Origin: Prevotella sp. | GTDB lineage: Bacteria; Bacteroidota; Bacteroidia; Bacteroidales; Dysgonomonadaceae | NCBI GenBank assembly: GCA_031285625.1 | Contig: JAITVV010000053.1 | Span: forward strand, 35,180 to 99,179 | Length of the DNA stretch: 64,000 bases | Direction: 5' to 3' | Shown: positions 7,470-16,990 of the stretch, one piece after another | Numbering within the stretch: the first letter of the stretch is position 1 | Layout: the number at the start of each line of letters is the position of its first letter | Notes under the pieces: model-generated | Database searches by the model: none | The model's input: only the letters and a program-made list of their open reading frames with translations | What the model was told of the DNA's origin: nothing | Position numbers and translations under genes: made by a program

Positions 7470-10142
7470 TTATTCTACCACATTTATTGTCTGGGTTAAA
7501 TGTATATTATTCGAAGAACTACCCACCATTATTTCAAATTCACCCGGTTCTACTACCCGTTTCATCTCCGTGTTAATCAGTGATAGATGTTCCGGCTTGA
7601 GGGTTATCGTAACCTCTTTGCTTTCTCCTGCTTTCAGAAAGACGTTGGCAAAACCTTTGAGTAGTTTTACAGGAGTAGCTACACTGCTTACCTTATCATT
7701 AATATAGAGTTGTACTACTTCCGCACCATCCACGCTGCCTGTATTCCGCAGGTTGATAGTCACGGTGATATTATCGGTTGTTTTCGCGTTTTCCGGTTGT
7801 ACACTCAGTGTTGAATAAGTGAAATTGGTATAGCTTAATCCATATCCGAATTCGTATAAAGGGTCGCCGTTTCCATCCACATACCTGCGGCTGGCAGATG
7901 GTTTCTTTGAATAATAGATAGGTAATGTTCCCTGTTCTTTCGGAAAACTGATACTTAATTTACCCGAAGGATTATAATCACCCCATATCACATCGGCTAC
8001 GGCATCACCTCCCGCTTCGCCCGGATACCACGCTTGCAGCAATGCATTTGAATTTTCAGCAATTTCGGTGAGTACCAGCGGACGGCCTGTCAACATAACT
8101 GTTACCACAGGTTTGTTTGCCTGTTTTGCCGTTTTAATGATGTTGAGGTCTGCCTGATGCGGATACAGGTTTTGCCTGTCACGGCTTTCACCCACTTCGC
8201 TGTCGGTTTCGCCAATTACGACAATAGTAACATCCGAAGCAGCGGAAGCGCGGGCTACATCCCTGAATAAGGATGATGATGTAAGCTGTGTCATTCTCCA
8301 ACGCAGATTGACAAAGGCAATGTCTTCTATCTCTGCGTATTCCAACCGGATAGGTATCTGCTTGCCACTTGTGAGGCTTATTTTTTTACTAAGCGTTTGT
8401 TTTACTTTCTCTTCACCCCAACAGTCGATAAACAACTCGTTATTTATATACACACGCGCATAATCATCCGCGTTTAGCTGAAACTCATATTCACCGGTTA
8501 CCGGAGCAGTGATATAGCCACTCCAGCGCACGGAAAAGTTATCCGAATTGACACCCGGTGCAGGGCTGAGGTTGTGCCAGTAAACCGAAAGATTATCATT
8601 TATATCCGTATAGACAGGATTTCCTTCGAAGTTAATATTGTTGAAGAATGCAATATCCAGTCCGTTCTTTTCCTTATCTGAGTCTGGCGTCAGGGCTGTA
8701 GAAGGTATATTGGCAAAGCGTTCGGAGATATCACTGTTCACGAAATTTATCTTTACATCTTCACCGAAACGCTTTTTCAGAGCCTGATAGACTGTCACCC
8801 CTTTTGCTCCGGCAGGGGAATATCCCCCGAGAGAAGACACATTTGCAAGATTGCCGACAAGGGCGATAGATTTTATATCTTTTTTCAGAGGGAGAACGCC
8901 ATCTTTGTTTTCAAGCAATACGATTGATTTGCGGGCTGCTTCGAGTGCGAGCTTCTGATGTTCCTCACTCCTGTATACTTTCGCAGCCAGTGTTTCGTCC
9001 GTATATGGATTATCGAATAGTCCGAGTTCAAATTTTACCCGTAATACTCCGGCTACTGCCCTGTTCAGGTCTTTTTCGGATAATCTACCCTCCTTAACTG
9101 CTTTTGCCACTGTGTTTTGGAAAACATCATGCGGGTAGTCGTAGAACTGCATATCCAGTCCGGCGGCTATTGATTTGATAATCGCTTCTTCTCCATCGGC
9201 AACAGTATGGTGGTCTTTATATTGTTTGGCAATGGCTCCGAGGTCGGATACTACAAAGCCGTCGAATCCCCATTCGTCCCTCAGTATTGTTTTCAACAGC
9301 CACGGGTCGGCAATAGCCGGAACGCCGTCCCTCTCGTGATAAGCAGCCATTATTCCTTTGGCTTTGGCCTCGGTAACGGCTTTTTCAAATATATACAGGT
9401 GTGTCGAACGAGCTTCGCGTTCCCCGATAAATACAGGGGCTGTGTTTACGCCGCCTTCGGGTATGCCGTGAATGGCAAAATGCTTCGGTTCGGCAACCAC
9501 TGTATTATTGTCTTTCAGGCTGTTCCCCTGCATTCCCTTGATAAGGCTGACCGCATAGCGTGATGACAGGTAAGGGTCTTCTCCAAATGTTTCTTCGGTG
9601 CGCCCCCAGCGTATATCGCGTGCCAGGTCGAGATTAGGCCCCAGAATGAAATGTACGCCATGTGCCCGGGCTTCGGCAGCGATGGCTTTACCTATATTAT
9701 TTACCAATATGGTATCCCATGAAGATGAGTTACCGATAGGGGTAGGAAACGTCGTGGCTCCCGCCCCCTGGTATCCGTGTAGTGCTTCTTCGATGAAAAT
9801 AACAGGAATCCCTAAACGTGAGTTTTCGATGGCACGTTTTTGTACGGCATTGGCTATGGCCGCTGTCTTCGGATAAAAGTCGTGAATGGATCCGATGCAC
9901 ATGGAGTCGATAAAGAAGGCTGCTTCTTTTTCTTTCAGCTTATCCGGCCCATCCAGAATATCGTTAGCCGAAAGCATGTCCAGTTGGGCGGCTTTCTCTT
10001 CCAGTGTCATTCGCGACAATAAATCATTTACCCTGTCCTCCACAGGTGCATTCGCATCTTTGTAAACCGGGTTGTCGGAACATCCCGCGCTGAAGAGCAA
10101 GAGCGATAAAAATGCCGTGCATATAAGATTCCTTTTTTTCAT
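7470..10142 (-). CDS. GH3 beta-glycosidase lipoprotein with PA14 insert
   Basis: 890 residues with a lipoprotein signal (LLFSAGC, Cys21). The N-terminal GH3 barrel contains the substrate-binding KHF motif (PKHFAIHG) and nucleophile Asp300 in GFVVSDLGAI. The (alpha/beta)6 sandwich is interrupted at about 500-620 by a PA14 domain (SVRWSGYITAPVTGEYEF and following), a common insert that shapes the substrate pocket. An Fn3-like domain ends the protein. Likely an exo-acting beta-glucosidase or beta-xylosidase. It is the first gene of the unit running left to 830 and has a TTAAT-array promoter about 150 nt upstream. Confidence 0.92.
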   Translation of the reverse strand: MKKRNLICTAFLSLLLFSAGCSDNPVYKDANAPVEDRVNDLLSRMTLEEKAAQLDMLSANDILDGPDKLKEKEAAFFIDSMCIGSIHDFYPKTAAIANAVQKRAIENSRLGIPVIFIEEALHGYQGAGATTFPTPIGNSSSWDTILVNNIGKAIAAEARAHGVHFILGPNLDLARDIRWGRTEETFGEDPYLSSRYAVSLIKGMQGNSLKDNNTVVAEPKHFAIHGIPEGGVNTAPVFIGEREARSTHLYIFEKAVTEAKAKGIMAAYHERDGVPAIADPWLLKTILRDEWGFDGFVVSDLGAIAKQYKDHHTVADGEEAIIKSIAAGLDMQFYDYPHDVFQNTVAKAVKEGRLSEKDLNRAVAGVLRVKFELGLFDNPYTDETLAAKVYRSEEHQKLALEAARKSIVLLENKDGVLPLKKDIKSIALVGNLANVSSLGGYSPAGAKGVTVYQALKKRFGEDVKINFVNSDISERFANIPSTALTPDSDKEKNGLDIAFFNNINFEGNPVYTDINDNLSVYWHNLSPAPGVNSDNFSVRWSGYITAPVTGEYEFQLNADDYARVYINNELFIDCWGEEKVKQTLSKKISLTSGKQIPIRLEYAEIEDIAFVNLRWRMTQLTSSSLFRDVARASAASDVTIVVIGETDSEVGESRDRQNLYPHQADLNIIKTAKQANKPVVTVMLTGRPLVLTEIAENSNALLQAWYPGEAGGDAVADVIWGDYNPSGKLSISFPKEQGTLPIYYSKKPSASRRYVDGNGDPLYEFGYGLSYTNFTYSTLSVQPENAKTTDNITVTINLRNTGSVDGAEVVQLYINDKVSSVATPVKLLKGFANVFLKAGESKEVTITLKPEHLSLINTEMKRVVEPGEFEIMVGSSSNNIHLTQTINVVE

Positions 10143-10171
10143 GATTAAAATTATTAAGGTTATTTTTTAGG

Positions 10172-10265
10172 TCTTTGTCATTTTGAACGGAGTGAAAAAT
10201 CTCTTTCCTCTTTGAATATAACTGTTGAGGGTCGAGATGCTTCGTTGCCTCAGCATGACAAAAAA
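10172..10265. repeat. Dispersed palindromic repeat, copy 4
   Basis: 94-bp copy lying in the untranslated leader between the array promoter (10294-10363) and the GH3 start at 10142, so it would be transcribed as a hairpin in the mRNA leader. Confidence 0.85.
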
Positions 10266-10293
10266 GTATGATACAATTAGTAATTTTTTAATT

Positions 10294-10363
10294 CAAATTT
10301 ATTTTTTCAGCATTAATAAACTCATTAAAAAACACATTAAGACCTCCTTAAAATCCTTATTAA
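10294..10363 (-). promoter_or_regulatory. TTAAT-array promoter B, upstream of GH3 (10142)
   Basis: Read on the coding strand (minus), TTAAT or TTAAG boxes lie at plus-strand positions 10312, 10324, 10336, 10347 and 10359 (spacing 12, 12, 11, 12). The proximal box is followed by exactly 10 nt and then TAAATTTG at 10301-10294, a perfect match to the Bacteroidetes -7 consensus TAnnTTTG. No TTTG -33 box is present; the array occupies that position. The array begins just after the GH31 stop codon, consistent with a new transcription unit starting here. Confidence 0.65.
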
Positions 10364-10365
10364 TA

Positions 10366-12729
10366 CTACATTTTTACATTAATCTCCTGTCCCTGATATA
10401 CAATTTGCTTGTCAGCCTGCGAAATGGTGTTTATATTCTTGCCATCTTTAATAATTGTGACATTGAAAGTGCGGTTTTTCAACATGCCCGGAAATTCTCC
10501 CTGACGCGTTCCGATAGTTAGTGTTCCGGTTTTGTCGTCCCATTTCATTTTTATGGTCGAAAAGATGCCTTTTTCGTAATTGTAGTTATCGTTTTCATCT
10601 TCATATAGTACAAACTCGGCATCAGCGCCGGGGAAAATGAAAAGGTTGAGGTTATCCCATCTCTTTTCCTCGGCATACTGTACTTTCGGACCCCACGGTA
10701 GGATACTTCCTGCTTTGATATATAGTGGAATAATATCAATAGGTGTTGCCTTACTGATTTCTTTTCCACCTTCTGTTTTCTCTCCTGTCCAGAAGTCGTA
10801 CCAGTCGGCACCTTTCGGTAAGTATACTTTATGTGATTTTAGAGTGCTGAAATCTTCAACAGCACTGCCGTTTACACGGTTCACATACATAGAGTCGGTT
10901 ACAGGGGCAACAAGAATAGATTTTCCGAACATAAACTGATTGTTTATATCATGCACTTTGGCATCGCTGGCGAAGTCCATACTTAAAGCGCGCATCATAG
11001 AGCCTGCATTGGCTGTAATGTCGTGACCGATAGAGTACATATACGGCAACAGGCTGTAACGCAGATTGATATATTTCTCTTGTGTATCGTAAGCCCAGTC
11101 ACCTTTTTGCCCGAACTGGAAAATCTCACGTGGGGTACTTGTCCCATGCGAACGCATCATCGGGGTGAATGTAGCGAACTGCATCCAGCGTACATACAAT
11201 TCATGGTAGGCTTTGTCCCTGATGCCTTCAGGATATACATGGTGTGCAAAGAACCCGCCTATATCTGTGTTCCAGTAAGGAATTCCGCAAAGTGAGAAAT
11301 TAAGACCGGCAGAAATCTGGTCACGAAGCACATCCCAGCGTGAAACGATATCACCCGACCATGAGTTTGCCCCATAGCGTTGTTGCCCGGCAAAGGCAGA
11401 ACGGGTAAGGATATACACGCGCTTATCGGAAGTAACCTGGCGTTGATAATCGTACACACTACCTACTGATACAAGAGGGAAAGCATTATATACACTACGA
11501 AGCGGTCCCAGATAAGTTTGTTGATTCAGCTCTTTTTTTCCTCCCGAGTATTCAGGTTCGGTAGCGTCCAGCCACCAGCCATCCATACCTATTGAGAAGA
11601 TATTCTTATTCATATAATCCCAGTAGATTTTGCGTGCTTCCGGATTGAAGGCATCATATACTTTCACACCGTTATTATGCGGAAATGTCTCGAAATCGAG
11701 CAACAGGTTTTTCTTTTTCAGGTCTTTATGAATATTTGTGTTTGGTCCGAAAGACGGCCATACAGATATAGCTATATGTGCATTCATCTTATGCACTTCG
11801 TCTATCATCTTTTTCGGGTTGGGGAATGTAGGATTACCAAATTCCACGGCGTTCCAATGCGTATTGTCGGTACTCCAGTATTGCCAGTCCTGCACAATAC
11901 CATCGAGCGGAATATTTAGTTCGCGGTATTTTTTTACAACATCCAACAGTTCGTCCTGTGATGTATACCGTTCGCGGCTTTGCCAGAATCCGTATGTCCA
12001 TAGCGGATACATAGGAGCCTGTCCTGTAAGTTCACGAATACGGGCGATTGTTCCATCAGCATCTTTTCCGTACATGAAGTAATAGTCGATGCAATTGCCG
12101 GCCGTAGAAGTAAATGACAAACCATCATATGAATCTTTGTAAGTAGTAGGGGAGTAGTTGTCCCAGAAAACAGCATAGCCTTTAACCGAATGGATAATCG
12201 GTATGGCTATTTCCATATTCACCTGACGGAGATGAACCTCCTGTCCGCGCTGGTTCATCTTTCCTTGTTGGTGTTGTCCCAGTCCGTAAACAGCTTCCTG
12301 CTTATCCAAAAGGAATGTTTGCTGTACTTCATACGTTTTACCGCTTTCATAATTCTTAGGAGTAAATACGGAAGAAACACTTTTCTCAGCAATAAAAGGG
12401 CGGGTATCTGTTCCATTGAAAAGCACATCCCCGGTAGTCAGGTTCAGGGTGACAATCAGGTCAGCCGTATTCAGCGTGATTACATTGTTGAACTGTTCAA
12501 TCCTGAAATCCGTATTTTCGGGTTCTTTGATAACGGACAGGCTTTTCTTATCCGGTGCTTCTTCCTGAGGATATTTCAGTACCCTGACAATCTGCGGGCT
12601 GAAAAACTGAATTTCGATACTCGTAGATTTTACATTGGTCTTTACTCCCTGCGGCGTGCGTTGGTAATTTTGTGCAACCAACTGACCGGAAAAAATAAGA
12701 ATGAGAAATGTAATAAATGCTTTTTTCAT
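10366..12729 (-). CDS. GH31 alpha-glycosidase (alpha-xylosidase or alpha-glucosidase)
   Basis: 787 residues from the ATG at 12729. The frame runs 33 nt further upstream, but the internal start gives a clean signal peptide (MKKAFITFLILIFSGQLVAQ). It has a GH31 N-terminal beta-sandwich, then a (beta/alpha)8 barrel with nucleophile Asp near 388 in GWWLDATEPE and acid/base Asp near 460 in NSWSGDI, then the C-terminal beta domains. GH31 enzymes are retaining alpha-glycosidases. In a PUL with GH35, GH95 and GH3 an alpha-xylosidase is attractive, but alpha-glucosidase cannot be excluded. It ends the unit that starts with GH92 at 20961; the next unit's promoter array begins 3 nt after its stop. Confidence 0.92.
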   Translation of the reverse strand: MKKAFITFLILIFSGQLVAQNYQRTPQGVKTNVKSTSIEIQFFSPQIVRVLKYPQEEAPDKKSLSVIKEPENTDFRIEQFNNVITLNTADLIVTLNLTTGDVLFNGTDTRPFIAEKSVSSVFTPKNYESGKTYEVQQTFLLDKQEAVYGLGQHQQGKMNQRGQEVHLRQVNMEIAIPIIHSVKGYAVFWDNYSPTTYKDSYDGLSFTSTAGNCIDYYFMYGKDADGTIARIRELTGQAPMYPLWTYGFWQSRERYTSQDELLDVVKKYRELNIPLDGIVQDWQYWSTDNTHWNAVEFGNPTFPNPKKMIDEVHKMNAHIAISVWPSFGPNTNIHKDLKKKNLLLDFETFPHNNGVKVYDAFNPEARKIYWDYMNKNIFSIGMDGWWLDATEPEYSGGKKELNQQTYLGPLRSVYNAFPLVSVGSVYDYQRQVTSDKRVYILTRSAFAGQQRYGANSWSGDIVSRWDVLRDQISAGLNFSLCGIPYWNTDIGGFFAHHVYPEGIRDKAYHELYVRWMQFATFTPMMRSHGTSTPREIFQFGQKGDWAYDTQEKYINLRYSLLPYMYSIGHDITANAGSMMRALSMDFASDAKVHDINNQFMFGKSILVAPVTDSMYVNRVNGSAVEDFSTLKSHKVYLPKGADWYDFWTGEKTEGGKEISKATPIDIIPLYIKAGSILPWGPKVQYAEEKRWDNLNLFIFPGADAEFVLYEDENDNYNYEKGIFSTIKMKWDDKTGTLTIGTRQGEFPGMLKNRTFNVTIIKDGKNINTISQADKQIVYQGQEINVKM

Positions 12730-12750
12730 GATTATATTGTTTTGTACTTG

Positions 12751-12865
12751 TCTCTTTGTCATTGACTACACTTTGTTTCGTCGAACATTGTTTCTGAACG
12801 AAGTGAAAAATCTCGTATCTCTTTGAGGGTCGAGATTCTTCGTTACACTCAGAATGACAAAGAGG
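12751..12865. repeat. Dispersed palindromic repeat, copy 5 (long variant)
   Basis: About 115 bp. It has an extra segment of about 33 bp (from 12761) inserted in one arm; the same segment occurs, inverted, in copy 9 near 36310-36345. It lies between the GH31 and GH3 genes. Confidence 0.8.
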
Positions 12866-12872
12866 GTATTTA

Positions 12873-15464
12873 TTAATTACCGACTTGTAACTCGTAACTG
12901 CCCACAGGGCGAAGTAACTTGTAACTACTTTTCAATCGGATATCGGCAGACGAAGAGCCAACCATAAATTCATAGTTGCCGTGAGGCACAATGAATTGTC
13001 CGCTCTCAGTGTCCCAATATCTTAACAGGTCTTTCCTTATTTCGATTTCGATATTTCTGGTCTCTCCCTTTTTGAGGGTATTACGCTGAAAGCCTTTGAG
13101 TTCTTTTATCGGTGTAAACTCTCCGGTATGAGGTAGTTTTACATATACCTGTGAAACTTCATCGCCATTCATTTTACCTGTGTTTTTCAGGTTGAACGAC
13201 ACTTTTACGGTGTTTCCGTTATCACTTATTTTCAGATTGTTATAAGCAAAAGTTGTATAGCTTAATCCATACCCGAAAGGATATAGTGGTTTACCTTTAA
13301 AGTATTGATACGTCCTGCCTTTAGAGATATCGTAATCATCAAATGCAGGCAGTTCATCAAGGCTATTGTAGTAGGTTATCGGCAGCCGTCCTCCGGGATT
13401 GTAGTCTCCAAATAATACTTCGGCTACCGCAGTTCCCCCTTGCTCGCCCGGGTACCAGGCATTCACTATGGCAGGGATATTCTCGTCCATCCAGTTGATA
13501 GCCAAAGAGCTACCTGCAACAAGTACTACAACAATATTAGGATTCACTTTGTATATTTCCTCTATAAATTCCATCTGGTCGACAGGCAGGTGAATGTCAT
13601 ACCTGTCTTGCCCTTCACGTTCTATTGTTTTATTGATACCCAGTACGGCAATCACACGTTCACATTCGCGCACAGCCTTGCCGGCTTCACCATACATATC
13701 GAGGCGTTCTTTTGTATCTATTGCCGGTACTTTCCAATATAATTTAGCAACTGCATTGTCGCGGTTATTGAAATACTCGGCTTTGATGTCATATTCTTTT
13801 CCGGCTTCGAGACGGAGGCTGACCGAGTCGGTCGAAATACTTCTTTCATGCCATTCATCAATCAGTTTTTTATCATCTATGAAAAGGCGGCATCCATCAT
13901 CCGCATTGAAATAAATCGTATAGTCTCCCGATACGGCAGGTTTTAATTTTCCTGTCCAGCGTATAGAAATAGGAAATGGAGGAATAAACGGGTCGGGCGC
14001 CTGATTTGCAGGCTCGAAGTTTATCCATTCTTCGGTGCGTGTTTTAGCGTTACCTGTAAGTTCCATATTGGTAAAGTATTCCGTTTTCAGTCCACCGGGA
14101 AAATGTGTTGCAGATATCATTTCTTTTCCGTCCATAGCTGATTTCCACGGGGCATAGACAATCTTCACCTTATCTCCTACCTTATCTTTTATCCCTTGCA
14201 AAACCGATACCGGAGCGTTGGCAGGTATGCCGCTATAATCTCCAAACTCAGAGTTGCCTGCATTGATACCGACAACAGCTATGGATTTTACTTTTTTAGG
14301 ATTGATAGGCAGGGCATTGTTCTTATTCTTCAACAAGACAATACTCTGGCGGGCAGACTCCAAAGCCAGTTGCTTGTGTGCTTCGGAACCGACCACAGAA
14401 GGAGAGATTTTGTTATAAGGATTTAGGGTTGGGTCGTCAAATAAACCTAAATGCATACGGGCTCTCAATACCCTGTATGCAGCCGTGTCTATATCGGCTT
14501 GCGATACCATATATTGGTTATAAGCGTTCAGCAGCGGTTGCATATATACATCATCGCCACATTCGAGGTCGAGCCCTGCCTTGATAGAAAGCGTGGCGGC
14601 GGCTTCTTTTGTTTTCACATATTTCATAGCCGACACCAAGAGGCTTGGTCCTCCACAGTCGGAAACCACATAGCCGTTAAAGCCCCAGTCGTGTCGCAGG
14701 ACTTTGGTCAGCAGCCACGGATTAGCCGTGCAAGGCACATCGTTGATAGCATTATATGCTGACATAATGGAAGCGGATTTTCCTTCCCTGACACACATTT
14801 CGAATGCAGGGAAATAGTATTCCCGCAGTTGCTTTTCTGAAATCTGCGGATTGCAGACAAAGCGGTTATGCTCCTCGTTATTGGCGGCGAAATGCTTCGG
14901 TGTGGAAACGATTTTCAGGTAGCGAGGGTCATTGCCTTGCAGCCCTTTTACAAAGGCTGTTCCTAATACACCCGATAGGTAAGGGTCTTCTCCGTATGTC
15001 TCGGGTGTGCGTCCCCAACGCGGGTCGCGTGCCATATTAACGGTCGGTGACCAGAAGGTAAGCAGGTCGGTAAAACGCTGTGTTTGCAGCCTACCTTGTT
15101 CCAGTTCGTTCCAACGTCCGCGCGCCTCATCCGAAATAGCTGTGGCTATCCGGTAATGCAGGTCGGGATTCCACATACTGGCAAGTCCTATAGCCTGCGG
15201 AAATACGGTAAAGCGTCCCGGGCGTACTACGCCGTGCAGGGACTCGTTGCCGTGGTAATATTTGGGTATTTGCAGGCGCTCTATACCAGGAGAGGTTGCT
15301 CTTAGTAAACTGATTTTTTCCTCTATGGTTAATTGGGACAATAAGTCCATGATACGGTCGTGCGTAGGCGCACTCTCGTCCAGATAAATGTCTTTCTTTT
15401 GAGCATTTGCTGATGATAAGACAAATAGAAAGCAAATAAGTATGATTCCCTTGTATATTTTCAT
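12873..15464 (-). CDS. GH3 beta-glycosidase with PA14 domain (beta-xylosidase/glucosidase type)
   Basis: 863 residues from the ATG at 15464. The extension to 15521 (MRVEILRCTQNDK) is translated dispersed repeat and is rejected; MKIYKGIILICFLFVLSSANAQ is a normal signal peptide. Barrel motifs include NMARDPRWGR, PKHFAANNE and nucleophile Asp269 in GYVVSDCGG. A PA14 domain spans about residues 455-600, followed by the second GH3 domain and an Fn3-like C-terminus. The sequence style resembles bacterial beta-xylosidases or beta-glucosidases. The last 17 or so residues (SYKLLRPVGSYELQVGN) are encoded by a second dispersed repeat at 12883-12926, which has evidently become the natural C-terminus. 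Confidence 0.92.
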   Translation of the reverse strand: MKIYKGIILICFLFVLSSANAQKKDIYLDESAPTHDRIMDLLSQLTIEEKISLLRATSPGIERLQIPKYYHGNESLHGVVRPGRFTVFPQAIGLASMWNPDLHYRIATAISDEARGRWNELEQGRLQTQRFTDLLTFWSPTVNMARDPRWGRTPETYGEDPYLSGVLGTAFVKGLQGNDPRYLKIVSTPKHFAANNEEHNRFVCNPQISEKQLREYYFPAFEMCVREGKSASIMSAYNAINDVPCTANPWLLTKVLRHDWGFNGYVVSDCGGPSLLVSAMKYVKTKEAAATLSIKAGLDLECGDDVYMQPLLNAYNQYMVSQADIDTAAYRVLRARMHLGLFDDPTLNPYNKISPSVVGSEAHKQLALESARQSIVLLKNKNNALPINPKKVKSIAVVGINAGNSEFGDYSGIPANAPVSVLQGIKDKVGDKVKIVYAPWKSAMDGKEMISATHFPGGLKTEYFTNMELTGNAKTRTEEWINFEPANQAPDPFIPPFPISIRWTGKLKPAVSGDYTIYFNADDGCRLFIDDKKLIDEWHERSISTDSVSLRLEAGKEYDIKAEYFNNRDNAVAKLYWKVPAIDTKERLDMYGEAGKAVRECERVIAVLGINKTIEREGQDRYDIHLPVDQMEFIEEIYKVNPNIVVVLVAGSSLAINWMDENIPAIVNAWYPGEQGGTAVAEVLFGDYNPGGRLPITYYNSLDELPAFDDYDISKGRTYQYFKGKPLYPFGYGLSYTTFAYNNLKISDNGNTVKVSFNLKNTGKMNGDEVSQVYVKLPHTGEFTPIKELKGFQRNTLKKGETRNIEIEIRKDLLRYWDTESGQFIVPHGNYEFMVGSSSADIRLKSSYKLLRPVGSYELQVGN
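12883..12926. repeat. Second dispersed repeat (ACTTGTAACT family), coding copy
   Basis: 44-bp imperfect palindrome, from ACTTGTAACTCG through GCCCACAGGGC to GTAACTTGTAACT. A near-identical copy lies at 50009-50053. Here it is translated as the C-terminus of the GH3 enzyme. Confidence 0.8.
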
Positions 15465-15479
15465 TGTTATTGTATTATT

Positions 15480-15562
15480 CTCTTTGTCATTCTGAGTGCA
15501 ACGAAGAATCTCGACCCTCAAAGAGATAAGAGATTCTTCACTTCGTTCAGAATGACAAAGAG
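15480..15562. repeat. Dispersed palindromic repeat, copy 6
   Basis: 83-bp copy between the beta-helix gene and the GH3 gene; source of the false N-terminal extension of the GH3 reading frame. A further repeat-like stretch (GTTAACTG...GTTAACTGTC) follows at about 15570-15595 and runs into the next stop codon. Confidence 0.85.
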
Positions 15563-15593
15563 GGTTTTATTGTTAACTGATGATTGTTAACTG

Positions 15594-16901
15594 TCACTCT
15601 GTTCCTAAATTTCCGTTTATATAACTACTCTTTGCATTATTGTTGATGCGTACCTTTCCTTTAATAGTGTTTTCGCTGACAATGGCACGGTCTACATTGC
15701 TGCCGATGGATATTTGCGGGCTGTCGTGCATAAAGTCGCATCCACGGACAGATACAGAGCCGCTGTTGACCTGTATGGCGCTCCGGTTTTCTTTGTCCCT
15801 GTCCCACTGAACGAAGATACAGTCAGAGAAACCGACTGTGCCCTGTCCGTTGATTTTGGCTATCTGCTCGCATGGCCCCCAGAAAGCACTGTTTACAAAG
15901 CGTACATTTCCTTTATTAGCATCCGTAACCACTACCATTGTAGGGTCGTCGCCATGCATCGCAACAAATTCGCCGTTGGTAATAAGTATTCCATAAGCAG
16001 CACTCTGATCTACTTTAACAGCAGTGTGGCATGCATCGGCTCCGATGCCTAAGAAGTTCCCGTTGCAGGAGCCGGTGCTACCCTGGCTTGCTCCAAACTT
16101 ATAACCAACATTGTATCCGAAGCAGAATGTGTTGAGTACATAGTGCCAGTCGGTGCGCTCGAAGATAAATGCTTCGCCGTGTTCCCTTTGCCAGTTGTAA
16201 AGGGTAGGCTTCATGCTCCACCATGGGTTCCAGTGTACATTTTCTATTCTGCCTATATCATAAATTGCATCCACATAAATTCCCCTGCGCAATGGCTGTC
16301 CACTGATATTGCGGATGAGCGCGCGTTCGTTATGCGAGGCATCGATTGCGTTGTAAGGGTTCAGCATTTCCACATCGAGCAAAGCCGGGTTTTTTCCTTT
16401 CATAGCTACTCCCCACGGATATGCATCAGGCACTTTGTCTGGGTCTTGCAGTGGCCAGTACATCACTACTCCGCGTAGCGTACTGTTTGTATTGATTGTG
16501 ATAGCCGGAGTAGCATCAATATCTTTTCCTTTGCCTCCTGTAATTAGCAGGGTAGTGCCATCTTCGCCGGGTTTAGGGAGTCCTGCATTGCGGATTCCAT
16601 TGTGTGAAGGAACGGATTCGAAAGCCCCTTTCAGGGTAACAGCCTGGGGTATATTCAGTGAACCAGCGATGAGATATGTACCATTTGGTATATATACCGT
16701 TCCGCCCCTTTTCCCAAAAGAGTCCATTGCTTTCTGGATAGCATTGGTATCATCCGTTTTTCCATCGGCTTTTGCCCCGAAATCAAGAACCGAAACTATG
16801 TCTTTAGATTCGGGATGTGGCTTGATATCTGCATTTCTTTGTTGTGCAGTAAGGCTGGCCATTACAAGAAACAGTAATGGTAAAATGAATAATTTTTTCA
16901 T
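15594..16901 (-). CDS. Secreted right-handed beta-helix protein, Pectate_lyase_3 type
   Basis: 435 residues with a signal peptide (MKKLFILPLLFLVMASLTAQ). The opening segment VLDFGAKADGKTDDTNAIQKA and then GGTVYIPNGTYLI are hallmarks of the pectate-lyase-3/GH55-like parallel beta-helix superfamily, followed by many short coils with Asn- and Gly-rich turns. Members include polygalacturonases, epimerases, lyases and beta-1,3-glucanases. No family-specific catalytic pair is obvious to me, so the reaction is left open. Its place between GH3 and GH43 suggests action on a side chain or backbone of the same glycan. It might be the only candidate for an endo-acting enzyme in this arm apart from the GH71/99-like proteins. 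Confidence 0.75.
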   Translation of the reverse strand: MKKLFILPLLFLVMASLTAQQRNADIKPHPESKDIVSVLDFGAKADGKTDDTNAIQKAMDSFGKRGGTVYIPNGTYLIAGSLNIPQAVTLKGAFESVPSHNGIRNAGLPKPGEDGTTLLITGGKGKDIDATPAITINTNSTLRGVVMYWPLQDPDKVPDAYPWGVAMKGKNPALLDVEMLNPYNAIDASHNERALIRNISGQPLRRGIYVDAIYDIGRIENVHWNPWWSMKPTLYNWQREHGEAFIFERTDWHYVLNTFCFGYNVGYKFGASQGSTGSCNGNFLGIGADACHTAVKVDQSAAYGILITNGEFVAMHGDDPTMVVVTDANKGNVRFVNSAFWGPCEQIAKINGQGTVGFSDCIFVQWDRDKENRSAIQVNSGSVSVRGCDFMHDSPQISIGSNVDRAIVSENTIKGKVRINNNAKSSYINGNLGTE

Positions 16902-16911
16902 GATAATATAT

Positions 16912-16990
16912 ATTAGCGAATTAGCGAATTAGCAGATTAGCAGATTCATTCTTACATTTCCGAATCTGCTAATTTTCGAATTTGCTAATT
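16912..16990. repeat. Intergenic inverted repeat built from TTAGC units
   Basis: An imperfect palindrome with arms at about 16912-16946 and 16963-16990, made of repeated ATTAGC/GCTAAT words. The TAG stop codon of the GH43 gene (16985-16987) lies inside the right arm. It may form a hairpin in the polycistronic mRNA. Confidence 0.7.

Noticed and set aside
10225-10521. Open frame of 98 codons on the plus strand starting MRVEMLRC
   Set aside because: It begins inside dispersed repeat copy 4, runs through the TTAAT array and then antisense to the GH31 gene. There is no coding character.
11415-11460. Various shorter antisense frames across the PUL enzymes
   Set aside because: All overlap well-supported enzymes, lack signals of their own and show no known domain.
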